64,000 nucleotides of DNA from Perkinsus marinus ATCC 50983 (lineage: Eukaryota; Perkinsozoa; Perkinsida; Perkinsidae): assembly GCF_000006405.1 (NCBI RefSeq), contig NW_003202100.1, forward strand, positions 140,567 through 204,566. The letters are read 5' to 3'. The position numbers and the translations under genes are program-made. A model generated the notes under the pieces. It was not told where the DNA came from, made no database searches, and worked only from the letters and a program-made list of their open reading frames with translations. Below, piece by piece: positions 11,310 to 25,496 of the stretch; position 1 is the first letter of the stretch; each line of letters starts with the position of its first letter.

Positions 11310-12102
11310 GTATATGTTGTTGTGTGAGTGATGTTTCTGAGATGTCGCAGATCTGTGTATAAATGTTACTAAATGGCGAGTTAATTTTCACATGATCATG
11401 TTAGAACACAGCCAGGCCAATTTGTACTATTGAATTTCGTTTGTAGAGTCGGTTTGGCACTCTGAATGGTAATCACTCAACAATCTTATGAAGCGATGGC
11501 CGCCAACAGCAACATTGATAGGGTTGAAATTTTGAACGACCGCGATTGTACTATACCATGCGAAGGCAGAGCCTGTGATGAGAAGGTCCACAATTCCTGA
11601 CCAATACGAAGTGCCGGAATATATGTTCGCCCTCCTCAGCTGATCTCAAGAGTTTCCTCACAAATTATAGGAATAAGGGTAGAAGTGTACAGAAATTAAC
11701 AAGAATTCCCCGAAAGTTCCTCAGAATTTTCATATTGTCACCAACACATGTAGTTGACTATGTGCATATTTTCCTACACTGCAAATACGTATCACTACAG
11801 TGCAACTCGGTCCAATATTAACATCTCCCTCATAACTTACGAACTCACCTTACACTGTACAAAACGGATCCCACCCGTGATGTGAAATACACTAGTGCAA
11901 AACATATTCATTTGACGGAAAACAGTTGTATTATCGATCGCGGAGATGTATACGTCCTACAATTCACATGGAGTATTACGCCACTTCACGTTAAACGGGT
12001 GAAACTCCACTGTACGCAACAAGATATGGAATATTGACGAGCGACTGGCAGAACTATCACTAAAAATCAATTAATCATAGTGAGAGGCCCAGCAATGACG
12101 CG
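11310..12102. other. Intergenic region between convergent genes
   Basis: About 790 AT-rich bases between the 3' ends of MRPL15 (+) and the haemolysin-III-like gene (-). Apart from the interspersed element at 11619-11768 I see no gene. Likely 3' UTRs. Confidence 0.5.
11619..11768 (+). repeat. Short interspersed element (family 1), intergenic copy
   Basis: Opens ATATATGTTCGCCCTCCTCAG and closes CACATGTAGTTGACTATGTG, the ends shared with the copies at 6660 and in the array. Length is about 150 bases. It lies outside any gene, so the family is not confined to introns. Confidence 0.7.
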
Positions 12103-13319
12103 CTATGCTGATTGTTGAAGTAGATAACCGATTCTCGCACCTGCAACAACGACGATGCATGGCCAATACCGGCCTGTCTCGAATAGCGAATAGCTTCCTA
12201 CCGCACAGAAGTGGATTATGGCTGCTACCAGGACAAAGAGATGCCATACACAGTGAAGGATGGGGACGCACTGGAACGGATAACAGTGATGATGGGGAGG
12301 GGTGGGATGACGCCTTACTTTGATATTGTCCAGGATGTAGAATGGCAGGCCTGCCATGTAGGTGACACCACCGCCAGTGATAAGATATCTAATGTGCACC
12401 TAGGGAAAGAACCTCTCCTGCTACAGCGAATGGGACCACACAATAGAAGAGTTGGGCAGTGGCCACTTACAGGAGTCGCGGTGAAGAAGGTGTCGTAAAC
12501 CGCTAGGGCCATCCATCCCATGAGAACATACAAGAACAGCTGAAGAGATCCTCATAATGCGCAGTGGACGATTATGATCAACTTACCTCGCCGTAGACAT
12601 ACAAGGGGGCGTGACGGATCTTGGGGAAGTGGACGGCTATGATGTGAGCTGTGATACCAACTCCAGCGAGGGCCCACTCAGCTGTCATCACCCAGCTGCC
12701 CTGTCACACGATAGCTATGCTACACACACAGCCACTTGTCAACTTACATTGGGATCGTCACCGAATAACAGAACGCAGAAAGGAGTATAACTCCCCGCGA
12801 TAAGGACGAATATAGAACTATGGTCAAGCACTTGAAAGATCCTTGAGGTCAGGTCTAGCATGAAGAATGCATGGAACAGAGTTGAGACGGCGAACAGGAG
12901 CTGACAGAAGGGACCATTGAGGATTATACAGCAAGGCAAAGGAGAACTCACAGAGCAGCTCATCATATAAGCCACAACCGCGATCTTGCAGCGGTAGGGA
13001 TCATCAGCAGTGAGGACCATAAGGTCGATCAAACCGGGGACGACCAGAACCCTGAAATTGGTATGATCTACTGCTAGGACCGAGAAAGGAGGCAATCCTA
13101 CATCCCAAACCCGTGAGTGAGAGCGTTCCATATCTCTTCCACTACGAAGTTACCATCAAAGTTCACACGACAATGACAACAAGAATGTGGGGAGAAAGCT
13201 GAGGAGGAGACCGCCAATGAGCTTTCAATCAATAACAACAACGCCACCTTACGCTGGAGTTCTCGCTTCTCCTCTCCAGATTTGGACATAGACTCCTGCT
13301 GCTCCGCGTTCATCTCCAT
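12103..13319 (-). CDS. Haemolysin III / PAQR family membrane protein
   Basis: Seven-helix membrane protein of the HlyIII/PAQR superfamily (relatives of adiponectin receptors and bacterial YqfA). Exon 1 starts MEMNAEQQESMSKSGEEKRE (cytosolic, charged). The next exon gives EEIWNALTHGFGM, the family's N-terminal E-x-NxxTHG motif. The central exon contains STLFHAFFM with conserved Ser and His, and LDHSSIFVLIAGSYTPF, the diagnostic LDH...AGSYTPF motif. The last exons carry LYVLMGWMALAVYD, GGGVTYMAGLPFY and CVWHLFVLVAAIIHFCA, the terminal H-x-x-WH...H metal-binding site. All three metal-site elements are thus present. Introns are about 45-55 nt. The substrate or signalling role cannot be inferred. 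Some members are called haemolysins, but a membrane-lytic role is not implied here. Confidence 0.85.
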
Positions 13320-13343
13320 CCCATCGGTCTATCCCAAAGACCA

Positions 13344-14327
13344 CTACCCCTCAGTGACATCCTTCACAGTGTACTTACTAACGCCTTGTTCCGACTCTCT
13401 ACAGCGGCGATAATTCTGCGTATGTTCATATAACCAATACTGAAAGGCCACTATGAGCTCACGAATTCCAAAGCAGGAGCAGTACGCATTGAAACTAATA
13501 TCTAGATAGCGCAAAGTCTTCGGCCCTTCCTCGACTATACGCAGGACTGACTCCTGACCATTTTCATATCTAACGATAACTCGTACAAGACGCTATCTAA
13601 CATAAGCATCATCACCCTAGGTAGTTGTGGGAGAGTATGAGGTCCTTTAAGACTTTCAACTGCACTACTCCCTCGGCAAGCTGCCTAGCCCCGTGGCCAT
13701 CAATGCCTATCAGTCAACAATCACGCACATCGAAGAATATCTTTATCGGTACCTAGCCTCTGAAGATCGAGTTTCTTCAGGGAGCTGGCAAGACTAGGAC
13801 ATGGAATCTGTAGAGCACGGCCGATCCAATTGCCTTCTCCTCTCCACCCACGACTAAGAGAAAACTCACTACTTAGAATCAGATCGATGAGTACCCCACT
13901 CACCTAAGATGAGTGCCAATATAAAGGCCTTGGACGAAAGGCGCCTCGCCAACGGTCTGCAGAACTGGCATCAGGCTGGAGTCCAGCGGGGACCTCAAGC
14001 TCATCACCACTTGTGGCCAACGTGTCACCAAGGTCGTCACAAAAGCAGGATCAACCTTGGGGGGAGTCCAGGAGGAAGATAGCATCTTTGAAAGGTCCCT
14101 ACCTTTGATCCATAGGCGTCACACAAGCCTGTGTAGAAATCCAACAGGCATTTTGAACAATGCGAGCCGACGGTGCACTCAGGGCACCTCATGAGGACCG
14201 GTATGGCACCGTTTCGAATTCCATCTGACCAAAAACGCCCCGCTCCACCGCTACAACCACACCCTCCTCGTACAGCCGCTATCAGCAGAGCTCTTACCGC
14301 CTTCATCGCGACTGCATAGCATATCAC
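13344..14327 (-). CDS. Leucine-rich-repeat protein, small
   Basis: Multi-exon gene with LRR segments near the C-terminus: LKVLKDLILSHNYLG and TLRYLDISFNAYCS fit the LxxLxLxxN consensus, and LASSLKKLDLQRLG is a third, weaker repeat. The N-terminal exon (MKAVRALLIAAVRGGCGCSG) is followed by a Cys-rich segment, RCPECTVGSHCSKCLLDFYT. Either of two in-frame starts (14325-14327 or 14304-14306) is possible. The repeat style resembles ribonuclease-inhibitor-type LRRs, which often act as binding scaffolds. No catalytic domain is visible. Stop read as TAG at 13344-13346 after KDVTEG. Confidence 0.6.
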
Positions 14328-14548
14328 CCGAGGACATAGAGAATAAAAGGGGCTAGAGTTAGTGACTGACGATAAGACTGAGTCATGAGGCGATGCCCAG
14401 TGGGGCTAGGATTATACCCAATGTATTGTGCAACCTGTCTCCTCCGACTAAGAACGCAAATCACGGAGATTAACAACATTAGCAAAGGACATTGTCACTA
14501 CGACCATGGGCCAACATCAATGTAGACTGGTAGAGCCCAAGAAGGCTA

Positions 14549-15368
14549 TCAGCCAGCAGCCACCGAGCCTTCGTAATCGTTGCTCTTGGCGCCCTCAGAA
14601 GGAGTCCTCGAAGAGCTCGGCGGAGTATATTCAACGACTTTCTCCACATACTTCTTCACGACCTACCACCATCACTAACTCGATCAACCAAGACAGACTG
14701 CCAAGACACACCTGAGGTACTTTAACCTCCTTCACGACTTCAACGTACTTCTTAACAGGGACGTCCACGTACTTGTCAACATACTCTATCTGAAGGCCAA
14801 CTCAATATCCTTGCCACCGCGAGCTCTGTCACCCACCTGTGGCACTTCAACGAACTTCTGCACAGTCTTCAGCACAGGCTTACTAACCATTTTCTGCGGT
14901 ACTGGAATGTCAATTACCTTATGAACCACCTTGGTCACCGGCACCTCCACTTCTCTATCGATGTACTCCATCTGACAGCCATACCACACCATACCCAACA
15001 CCTACCAGAGTGCTCCCACTACCTTAGTGTTGGCCGATTCCTGTTGGACTATGATATCGGGCGGAGGATACGGCGGAGGCGCGCACTGCAAAGAAAATCG
15101 CCTATCTCACAGCCCTGCCAATCTAACGCCTTACTGGAGGAGGAGGGGGAGGAGGAGGGGGGATGGACGGCGGTCGCCTTCCAGAAGGAAACTGAGCCAA
15201 TCTCAACTCCCTATCACAAGACCCTCTACAGAGCCTTACCGAGTGGGGGTGGACCGGTGGGTTTACAGACTTGCCATTCCTCGGTCGTGGACGATACACC
15301 ATTGGGGCACCACACATGGGAGGGGGCGGCGGTGGGGGACCCTCGGGACAGGGAGGGTGTCTTATCAT
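14549..15368 (-). CDS. Alveolin (inner membrane complex / subpellicular network protein)
   Basis: Alveolins form the membrane skeleton beneath alveolar sacs. The repeat core is clear: YIDREVEVPVTKVVHKVIDI, PVPQKMVSKPVLKTVQKFVE and VPQ, then after a short intron IEYVDKYVDVPVKKYVEVVK and EVKVPQ. These are the EVPV.../DVPV... valine-proline repeats diagnostic of the family. The N-terminus, starting MIRHPPCPEGPPPPPPPMCG, is proline-rich and split over three exons (PPSIPPPPPPPPP; CAPPPYPPPDI). The C-terminus is short (VVEYTPPSSSRTPSEGAKSN) and ends at 14549. Alveolins occur in ciliates, dinoflagellates, Perkinsus and apicomplexans, so this gene also helps place the organism. Confidence 0.85.
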
Positions 15369-15792
15369 TCGTAGTAATAACAGTTACTACAATCAAGGCA
15401 CTACTACATCCCTCGAGATCAACTAGAACAACACCACTACTACTCAGCCTCCTCAGCGAATGCTACTATTCACATAGTGAGCAGGGTAGAAACGACCGTG
15501 ACGGAGAAGGGGCACAGGAGCAAGTTGTCTCCCTCAACGATAGGGGCTCGAGATAACGAACCATACGAATGAACGACCTTCACCAAATATTCGGCCGGCC
15601 TCTAGACCCTCCCCCTCTGTCCTGTGGAAGCCATCTCAGACTGCATGGTCATGATCGATAAATACTATAGTAAATACTGGCTGGCAAAGTATCAACCATC
15701 CCATCGCCATTAGGAGGAACACAATCACTCCAACACTAACGAAACTACTGTTAGATCGCCTCCTTTCAATGGTAACTGGGAATGGTCAGTAC

Positions 15793-16673
15793 TCATCGAC
15801 TCAAGAAATTGCCAATTTGGTCCCGAACACTCGACAGAGCCGACTTGAATGACGCCTCCTGGGTCACTCCAGAGTAACCTACCAAACTCAACACTGGCAT
15901 CCTCATAGTGCCCATCATGACCATCCCCACCTCGCAAGCTCCTTGAAGTCGTGGCCGAACGATGGTCATCACTCGCAGTAGTCGACGATTCCTCACTCTG
16001 CATCTTGATCCTGGATGTAATCACGCCAGAATCGGTCTCCAGTATAACCCTGAGGATATACCAAATCCATCAGCAGGGCCCATCACGTGCTACTCACCCT
16101 TTCTCCACCGCCTCATCTATCATGAGGAAAACCAAGTCCAGTTTCTCGATCACTTTCTTACGGCACACGTTATTACTAACAAGGAGCAGCTACCCTACTA
16201 CGACCAACAGGACCAACGACCATCCTACTGTGTTATGTTGCACAAGACTTGATACAGGCTAGTGATGAAGTCCAACATCATGATATCATTCTCGCTCTCC
16301 CGTGCAAGCACCTGTGTACCTCATCCCGAGCCCTTATGATCCAAAGCCTTACCGCAAGCATAACGTCATTCGATTGCCGCACCAGGACCACGTATTCGTC
16401 AACCAATGCTACTTCGACTAAAGCGACAAGCCGAATACAGCTACTCATCAACCCTCTCCCATACCATCATTCCTGTTATTAAGTCTAGCCGTCTTGGACA
16501 TGAGGTCTTTCTCGAATTTCTTCTCACTCGCTAGGTCGGTGAACTTACCCTCATCATAGTACCTACACCACTGTGCGACCACCGCTGCAGACCGACCCGA
16601 CGTACTTAGCGGCGAGGCGCTTCCCCTCCTCATCCAAAAGGAGGACACCAGCAACACAGCGGATGGATGCCAT
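15793..16673 (-). CDS. COPZ: Coatomer subunit zeta
   Basis: Small longin-fold subunit of the COPI vesicle coat (Golgi-to-ER and intra-Golgi transport). Exon 1: MASIRCVAGVLLLDEEGKRL then AAKYY across an intron, matching the family LDxxGxRxxAKYY. Next come FTDLASEKKFEKDLMSKTAR (family KxFEKxxxxKT), VEVALVDEYVVLVRQSNDVM, and SENDIMMLDFITSLYQVLCN. KKVIEKLDLVFLMIDEAVEK and VILETDSGVITSRI match the family ExLxxxxLxxDExxDxGxILExD motif. A Ser/Thr-rich insert precedes the last exon, ALSSVRDQIGNFLSR. Seven exons in all. The assignment is secure; the insert boundaries are approximate. Confidence 0.9.
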
Positions 16674-17211
16674 GATAGAAGACTCAGCAGAAAAATTTGG
16701 TCCTGGCGACCTCACCATGCTTCGCCGAAATGCGCCGTCTACTTCACGCGCCACAAAATTACGCGCTCGCCCAGAACCCAACACAATCCTGACTGAAGGA
16801 GACTAATGTGCTGGGATGTTGGACTGCCGAGTAATAGCCTCCGTATAGGCACTCAATGACTTCTGTAGCTCTTCGACCTTCGTACGTAGCGCGACAATCC
16901 TGCACAAAAGCAATACCCCACTCCAGGTCGTTAGGAAAACAGAAGCCGTCAAACTGGACTACACCATTTCCCGGCCACACAAAAGCAGCTCACGATTGAC
17001 TTTAGATAGTATGAGCAATCGATTTAGTTTTCGAATGGATTGGCATCCACTTCGAATAGTTTTTAAGATTCAAAAATCCGTGCCGTTCTTACTAAACCGC
17101 CAACTTCCAGCTCATTGAAGAAATATTAGTGCGAAACCAAAGCGCTGACGAGAAGATGGGGCAGATCAGTGACCCCCGAAGATTCAGAATAGGTCGGCAC
17201 GCCGTATGAAC
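16674..17211. other. Intergenic, no gene seen
   Basis: About 540 bases between coatomer zeta and the coiled-coil gene, both on the minus strand. It must hold the coatomer zeta 5' region. Open frames here lack coding character. Confidence 0.4.
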
Positions 17212-18068
17212 TCACTCTTTTTCATTCACTAGGGTAGAGCATTTGGCAATCTCAAGATCCTGATCAGTGGGAGAGGACGAGTCAAGCTTCTTCTGTTGTG
17301 TGAGCTGTCCTCTAGTTAGGTCAATCAGCCGACAATTAGCATGCCACAGCTCCTCTGAGAAGGAAGGCAGGTCAAACACTATCCATTCTATCCATCATGG
17401 ACTCAGTCAAGGATGAGAAAGATCCTCATAGGGTCCCCTATCTTGGCACGTCCCAGCGATGGGCGGGATAAGCCCTCGGACTCAATCGCACTGGAGTGTC
17501 TAGTATTACTCCGCTGTAGGTCCTTCAGCTGACTATCCTCCCGCCGCCGCTTCAGAAGATCTATCACATGAGCCATCTTCGACTCCAAGGCCGCTTGGCG
17601 GGCCATGACCCTAACACTCACGAGTATACTAACAGCACGACTGGGCCCCCCTCCTACGCCTGTTGTCGCTTCGTCAACCGCATGGTGAGAAGTACCGTCT
17701 CACCCACCTCCTCCTCAAGTACCGACAGACGGTTGATCAACGCCTTCTGTCGCTCCTCAAAGGAGGCCTGCAGCTCCCGTAGTAGACCAGCTACCCGCAG
17801 AGTCTGCCGTATCTTAGCATGGGCTTCCGCCACACGCTCCATCACAACAGACGAATCACCACCGACTAACCGCTTTGAACCTATACACACTATATACCGA
17901 AAACTGAGCATCAATACCGGAGTATCAATGCCCTGTCCATAACATATTCAAAGCAGTCATCACCTCACCCCGTCTATTACCTCCTGATACGCCTTCCAAG
18001 AGGCGTGCCCACTCAGCGGCTGATTCGGGGGTATCTGTTGATGGAGATCCATGGACCGAGTTCGACAT
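17212..18068 (-). CDS. Unidentified coiled-coil protein
   Basis: Not recognised. The start at 18066-18068 gives MSNSVHGSPSTDTPESAAEW, then after a 48-nt intron GIDTPVLMLSF. The main exon is a predicted coiled coil (VMERVAEAHAKIRQTLRVAG, LLRELQASFEERQKALINRL, SVLEEEVGETVLLTMRLTKR). It continues after another intron with VMARQAALESKMAHVIDLLK and RRREDSQLKDLQRSN. A last exon ends IAKCSTLVNEKE at 17212. Heptad-like hydrophobic spacing over some 110 residues suggests a structural or scaffold role; nothing more specific is visible. One donor may be GC rather than GT. Confidence 0.5.
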
Positions 18069-18966
18069 GATAAAGGAACTGCAGCAGCCGTTCGCCCGAC
18101 AGCGAATGACATAACACTAGCAACACTGTATGTGACTAGTCAATAGGTTATGGCGAAAACCCCATTAAGGGACATGGCAGTACAGCAGCACGTTACATAG
18201 GTTCTCAAACTTCTACATTGTAGAACCATCTACAAGCACCTCACCTTCTCCTCCAGCATCCTACTATGCGCCCGTTTATCTTACACAGTTTCATTTGTCG
18301 ACTAATATAGCGAATGGTCATATAACTTCTCAACTATCGAGTATATCGAGTCCTCCATCGAGAGAATACCACTGCCGCTGCTCATTTGCTCACCACTGCC
18401 CACCAAGGACATGGGCCCGCCTTCCTGCCCAACCGAAGTCCATTGCCTATATTCTATACTCGATCAAAGAGCACCCCAGCGATGAAAATTCATATCAGCG
18501 ATTGCTGCATTGTCTTAGCTCGCCACACATTCGTTGCATGCCAACAACTACCATGCTACCAATAGCGTGGGATTTCTCTCTGGAATTCTAACTACAGGGT
18601 GCCAGCATATACAACTCATGGCTGGCGCCTACTACATTGCTTGTGAAATGTTGGACAGGAATCGCCCAGCCGGATGGGTATTGCCAGCTTAGGACTTCAG
18701 TAGTAGCTACAACCCTCCTCATCCCAACTACCCGCCCCCCCCCACCAAGGGACCCCATAGGCCCTTCGCAGTGAACACGGCATCCTATGACAGCCCGTAA
18801 TCGGAGCTCTGATCGTAAGCATTCCTGTCTTGTCCGAAAATGTATACCAAATTCGGCCCAAATCGCCCTTGATCATAATAGTACAGCGAACTGCAAGCTG
18901 ATCTAAGTACCGCACTCTAGAGCGACAACTGATCCGTATCGACGTCTACTTTCCAACAGAGGGGCG
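18069..18966. other. Intergenic, no gene seen
   Basis: About 900 bases between the coiled-coil gene and the first copy of the tandem array. It contains scattered open frames without recognisable products. The region ends where homology to the array unit begins (shared octamer TCACTACT at 18967-18974). Confidence 0.4.
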
Positions 18967-19193
18967 TCACTACTCAATAAAAAGGCTGTGTATTAGCATA
19001 ACCATCTCCAGAGTAACCGCCAGTGATGACAATACCAAGGACTGCGATAAAGGATGATGCGATCATTATAATAAAGCCAACTACCTGAAAGTAAAAGTCG
19101 ACTGGTGGCTGGTAATAACTCTACCAGCCATGATCGGGCACATATGTCTACTACACCATATGGCACCGGGAGCCATGGAAAAGCCACTGTTGG

Positions 19194-19385
19194 TATATAT
19201 GTTCGCTCTCCTCAGCTGAGCTCAAGAGTTTCCTCGCTTATTACACAAGCATATATCGTATCCAACTGCGTATATAAACTGTATACTAATTCGGATTGAA
19301 ATTTTCAGAATCCGACAAGAAATTTCCAAACCTTACTCAAACCCTTCATGTTGTGACTGACACATGTAGTTGACCATGTGCATAT
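19194..19385 (+). repeat. Short interspersed element (family 1), unit A left copy
   Basis: Shares the start ATATATGTTCGCTCTCCTCAG and the end CACATGTAGTTGACCATGTG with the other members; about 190 bases. It lies downstream of the protease gene. Confidence 0.65.
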
Positions 19386-19671
19386 TTTTACATCGTAGTT
19401 AGAAGTTGTCCCTTACCAAACACAACATGGTGAAATCATTGAGTTATAGGGTCTCAAACGTTTCGTCAAAACTTTTTGGAAAGTAATAAGAAGCCGCAAT
19501 GCTTTGTAAGATGAGAAATCCCTAAATTTCGTTGTTAGCAAAGAGCGGCTAAGGGGAACAAATAGTTGTCGCACGATGGAAGTGAGTGATTGGATATAAC
19601 GAATGCTCAAGACGCTTTTCTACGGATCGCGATGATACTACAATTACCGGTTTCTGAAACTTATACCGGAG

Positions 19672-21421
<1,750 letters not shown>

Positions 21422-23095
21422 TTGAGAAGCAAAGCCCACTGATAAGTTGGGGTTGTTTGTAGACTTTCTAAGGGGAGGACCGGTACTGCTACCCGCTACG
21501 GTGGCGGCGATTCCCAATTTTCTTGCGATCCCAAGAAATTGGGTATGGAAACGGTGTTCATTCTTAGAGGGAAGTCGTAGTAGACTTGGCAGTGCCAAGT
21601 TGGCACTCAGGAAGTTCCAAAGCGATGAAAGCCTTAAAACTTCACGTGAACACTACGCTACGTTCACGCACAAACTCGATGAGCGGAGCGAAGTGAGTCT
21701 TCTTCCATGTTATGGAACATGAGCACTCGGAGGCCAGCCATCACCCCAGCCACAACGTGAGGTTATCTCTACGGATTCAGAATTGACATTTCACTATGCG
21801 GTATTACGCGAATCCAAAAAGTCTTGCATCTCAAGTCCTAGCACCTGGTAAAAAGGCCCAGCTAAGAACAAGAAGTCCCCTTGAAGAGGGGTGACCTGTA
21901 TCAAGTGTGATAGTCCTATACAAGGAAACACAAATCCGAATTTGATAATCAAACTCGTCCGCCTGCACAATGCGACATGTCTACACATTCGCGCCAAAAT
22001 AGCGTTATGGCTGCACCGATGTGTGGTCAGCGTAAAATGACCACCCGCCTGTATAGGGAGCCCCCCCATGAACAACACGATAGTAGCTTCGCTCTCGGCG
22101 AAGGAAGAGGCATTTCATACTACTGCTTGGCCTCTTGCATCCCTCCCACAGAGAATCTCACATCACTCCACTCCGTGGAGTACACTGCTGAATTGGATTC
22201 AAACTGGGACCAAAACTATAGTATCATTACTCACGAGGACCAAGCTGTCATATTCCAGAAGCTTCACTATGAAGTGGTTGATATTCGGATGAGACTACCA
22301 TCCGAAACATGAGAGACACCCAAGTGCCTTCCCAGGGAGGAATGCAACCCTACCGCGATGTTATTTGTTCACACATATTATGGTTAGCATCGCGACATTA
22401 TCAAGCCTCGAAAAATTATCATCCAGAAACAGGCGTACGTTTGAGATGAAGAGAATTTTAGGGCGTAACGAAACGAACCATCGATACACATAAATGCTCA
22501 AAGTGAGTTGCAACTGAACTTGGGCACTTAAGTGTCGACTTTGTTGGAACGTGTCAAGTTTGACAGAGACGTGTCCTAGCGATACCCCACCCTCATTTCG
22601 GCAATAAATTGTCGATACTAAAGTCCACGATAGGCCAATGCATAGCACCTGGCCAGGCATGTCCATAGATCATCCTTCCGCGTGTAATGGACATGTCAAA
22701 GTGTCAAAAATCTCCTCGACGACTTTGAACATTTACTACTTGACATGTCGAAACATGACGCAATTGGCCGCAGTCACTGCAACACACCTTCCCATCCCAG
22801 AGAGGTTCCTCACTTGTGAGAGCCTTCCTAAGTTCTTGGTGCTTCCTCACCGACATATGTCGGTGACCATGTGCACAAATTTCAACACTGCCCAAAGCAT
22901 TACCGTCGAGACCGGAGAGTAGCCCGATGTGTACCAGGTGAACAGCTGAGGAGGATCGGCCAGAGGAGGAATTGGAACTGCTGATGTCCGAGCTTAGACA
23001 TACGAGGGAGTGAATAGTTACTCCACCTATCGATACCTACGCAGTATTATGATGATCACAAATAGGCTGGGGGTGATGACCCCCATGCCCCAGAT

Positions 23096-23491
23096 GCCCA
23101 ACTGAAGAGGCTTGACGCTTGTCAAGACCGTTTCATCGAGCTTACTGGATGTACGCTACCTAACCTGGCGTGGCGCCGATTGTGGGGATGATGTCCTGGC
23201 TCTATAAAGTAGTAGTCCTCAGAGATGGCCCTCCATCTCTAGTGTCGCGTTTTATACTAGTAGACAATCATTCCTGCGTTACTCGTAGCTCCACTCGGCT
23301 GAAGAGCAAAAAACACGGGTATCAGTTGGTAGTTTCGAAGAAGAATAGCGATCTAACCATCTATCGTCGGTGGATTAGGGCGCTCGATCTGTGGAATTCC
23401 TTACCGCCTGAGTGTTTCCCGACTGAACGCAATCGGAAGGACGATTTCAAACGCGCCGTGTCAGCATTGAACCATTTTTTGTAAAAAAAAA
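23096..23491 (+). mobile_element. 5'-truncated non-LTR retrotransposon (LINE) 3' end with poly-A
   Basis: The translation ends in the C-terminal region typical of LINE reverse transcriptases: TRSSTRLKSKKHGYQLVVSK, IRALDLWNSLPPECFPTERN, FKRAVSALNHFL, stop at 23482-23484, then a run of nine A. An upstream piece in another frame (QDRFIELTGCTLPNLAWRRL) shows a frameshift. Units B and C lack it and hold about 140 other bases at this place. Confidence 0.75.
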
Positions 23492-23805
23492 CAGAAACCC
23501 TCCAATACTACCAGAGTGTCATCCTCGCGTATTTTGATAACTCGATGTACGACATCCAAGCCACCAATAGGGGCGCCAAAAGATACAACAGCGTTGTCGC
23601 CAAGTGGCGGGAGGGGGCTTAAGTGTGGTTCCTGGTCCATGCCAGTATATAGGGACCCTATAATAGGGTGCTGTTCTAGCAGGTGGCCTCGCCGTTTATG
23701 CAAATAATTCCGGTACTGGAATTTTTCACGCATTTTGATATAATCGTTATCGTCTTGAGTAGGCAACAAGTCACAAGTCAGTGCTTTTTCAGTGTGGTCC
23801 ACACC

Positions 23806-24842
23806 ATGCCTTCTACAAAGGAGACTCGCCAAGTACTGCCTGAAGCTTCCGAGGCTCCCAAACCCGTTCGTGAGGAGGATGCGGCCCTGCAAGAGTTGGA
23901 AGACTCTAAGGATACTCCCGGTTTCGAAATTGGAGACGATATTGTTGAAAATGCAAGTACACATGCCAGTGGTGATGAGGAGTAATATCAAGGCTGTGGG
24001 GAGGACTCAAAAGCTGACGAATCTCCCCGAATCGAATTACTCTAACTGGTAGAGAGATTGCTTATTTGTTCTTGTCATTTTCAGAGGGGAGGAATCTTCC
24101 GAGACTGAGGACGATTACGATTCGGACGACTCTGATGATGAGTAAGGGGCCAAAAGTGGAGGATATTGAAGAGCTGCATCATCTCAGGTATACTCGGAAC
24201 CGTATAGGCAAAGTACCGCTGAAGTGGTATCTCGACAACCATGATCATATTGGTTATGATATCTCTGGAAAAAAGATTGCACGCACTGTGAAGACTTCCG
24301 AGATAGATACTCTCTTGAGAGCGGTAGTAAGGGCCCAGGCATTGTATGGAGGAGATCAGATTCATCGTGCTAACATAGCTGTCGCTTGTTAGGCTGAGGA
24401 TCCCGATGCTTGGCGCACCGTCACTGATATCAAGAACGACAGGGAGATCAAGCTAAGTGACACCGACCTCAGGATCATACAGTGAGATCAGCCGTAGTCA
24501 ACTGGCCGCCTGTCATTCAATGCCGACCTCAGGCGTATCCGGAAGGGCTTTTTCCCTACTGGTCGTGGTGATGGCGATGAGGATGAGGAATTCCAGGTAG
24601 GGTGGTGAGGTGTCTAGGAGTAGTAACCAAGGCTAATCATGGTAGGTTGAGTATGAGGACCGTATAGAAGACAAAATTCACCCAATGAGGACTCGATACC
24701 CCACGAAGAAGTCGTTCATGCCGGACCAAGACGAGGCCCGTAAGGTCAATAGATTGATCAAGCTCATAAGGGCGGGAATTATCAAGCCTAAGGAGGAGAA
24801 GCCTGCGAAGGAGGATGTATTTCATACCGCTCCTCGACGAAA
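23806..24842 (+). pseudogene. BOP1 5' fragment, truncated copy A
   Basis: Contains the BOP1 start ([20 protein letters not shown]), the acidic N-terminus and exons through [20 protein letters not shown]. It stops in the intron after PAKED, at the unit junction. All WD40 exons are missing. Splice sites are intact, so it could still be transcribed; read-through would add about 25 unrelated residues before a stop. The product would be part of the BOP1NT domain only. Confidence 0.8.
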
Positions 24843-25068
24843 TCACTACTTAATGAAAAGGCTGTGTATTAGCATAACCATCTCCAGAGTAACCGCCAGT
24901 GATGACAATACCAAGGACTGCGATAAAGGATGATGCGATCATTATAATAAAGCCAACTACCTGAAAGTAAAAGTCGACTGGTGGCTGGTAATAACTCTAC
25001 CAGCCATGATCGGGCACATATGTCTACTACACCATATGGCACCGGGAGCCATGGAAAAGCCACTGTTG

Positions 25069-25261
25069 GTATATATGTTCGCTCTCCTCAGCTGAGCTCA
25101 AGAGTTTCCTCGCTTATTACACAAGCATATATCGTATCCAACTGCGTATATAAACTGTATACTAATTCAGATAGAAGTTTTCAGAATCCGACAAGAAATT
25201 TCCAAACCTTACTCAAACCCTTCATGTTGTGACTGACACATGTAGTTGACCATGTGCATAA
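25069..25261 (+). repeat. Short interspersed element (family 1), unit B left copy
   Basis: Copy of the element at 19194-19385 carried along by the tandem duplication. Confidence 0.65.
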
Positions 25262-25496
25262 TTTTCCATCCTAGTTAGAAGTTGTCCCTTACCAAACACA
25301 ACATGGTGAAATCATTGAGTTATAGGGTCTCAAACGTTTTGTCAAAACTTTTTGGAAAGTAATAAGAAGCCGCAATGCTTTGTAAGATGGGAAATCCCTA
25401 AATTTCGTTGTTAGCAAAGAGCGGCTAAGGGGAACAAATAGTTGTCGCACGATGGAAGTGAGTGATTGGAATATAATCATTGGATATAATAAATGG

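Noticed and set aside
22138-22312. Open frame CIPPTENLTSLHSVEYTAEL in each array spacer
   Set aside because: It is interrupted by TGA in two of three copies, lacks a clear start or partner exons, and the minus strand is equally open. It may be a decayed exon, but I cannot support a gene.
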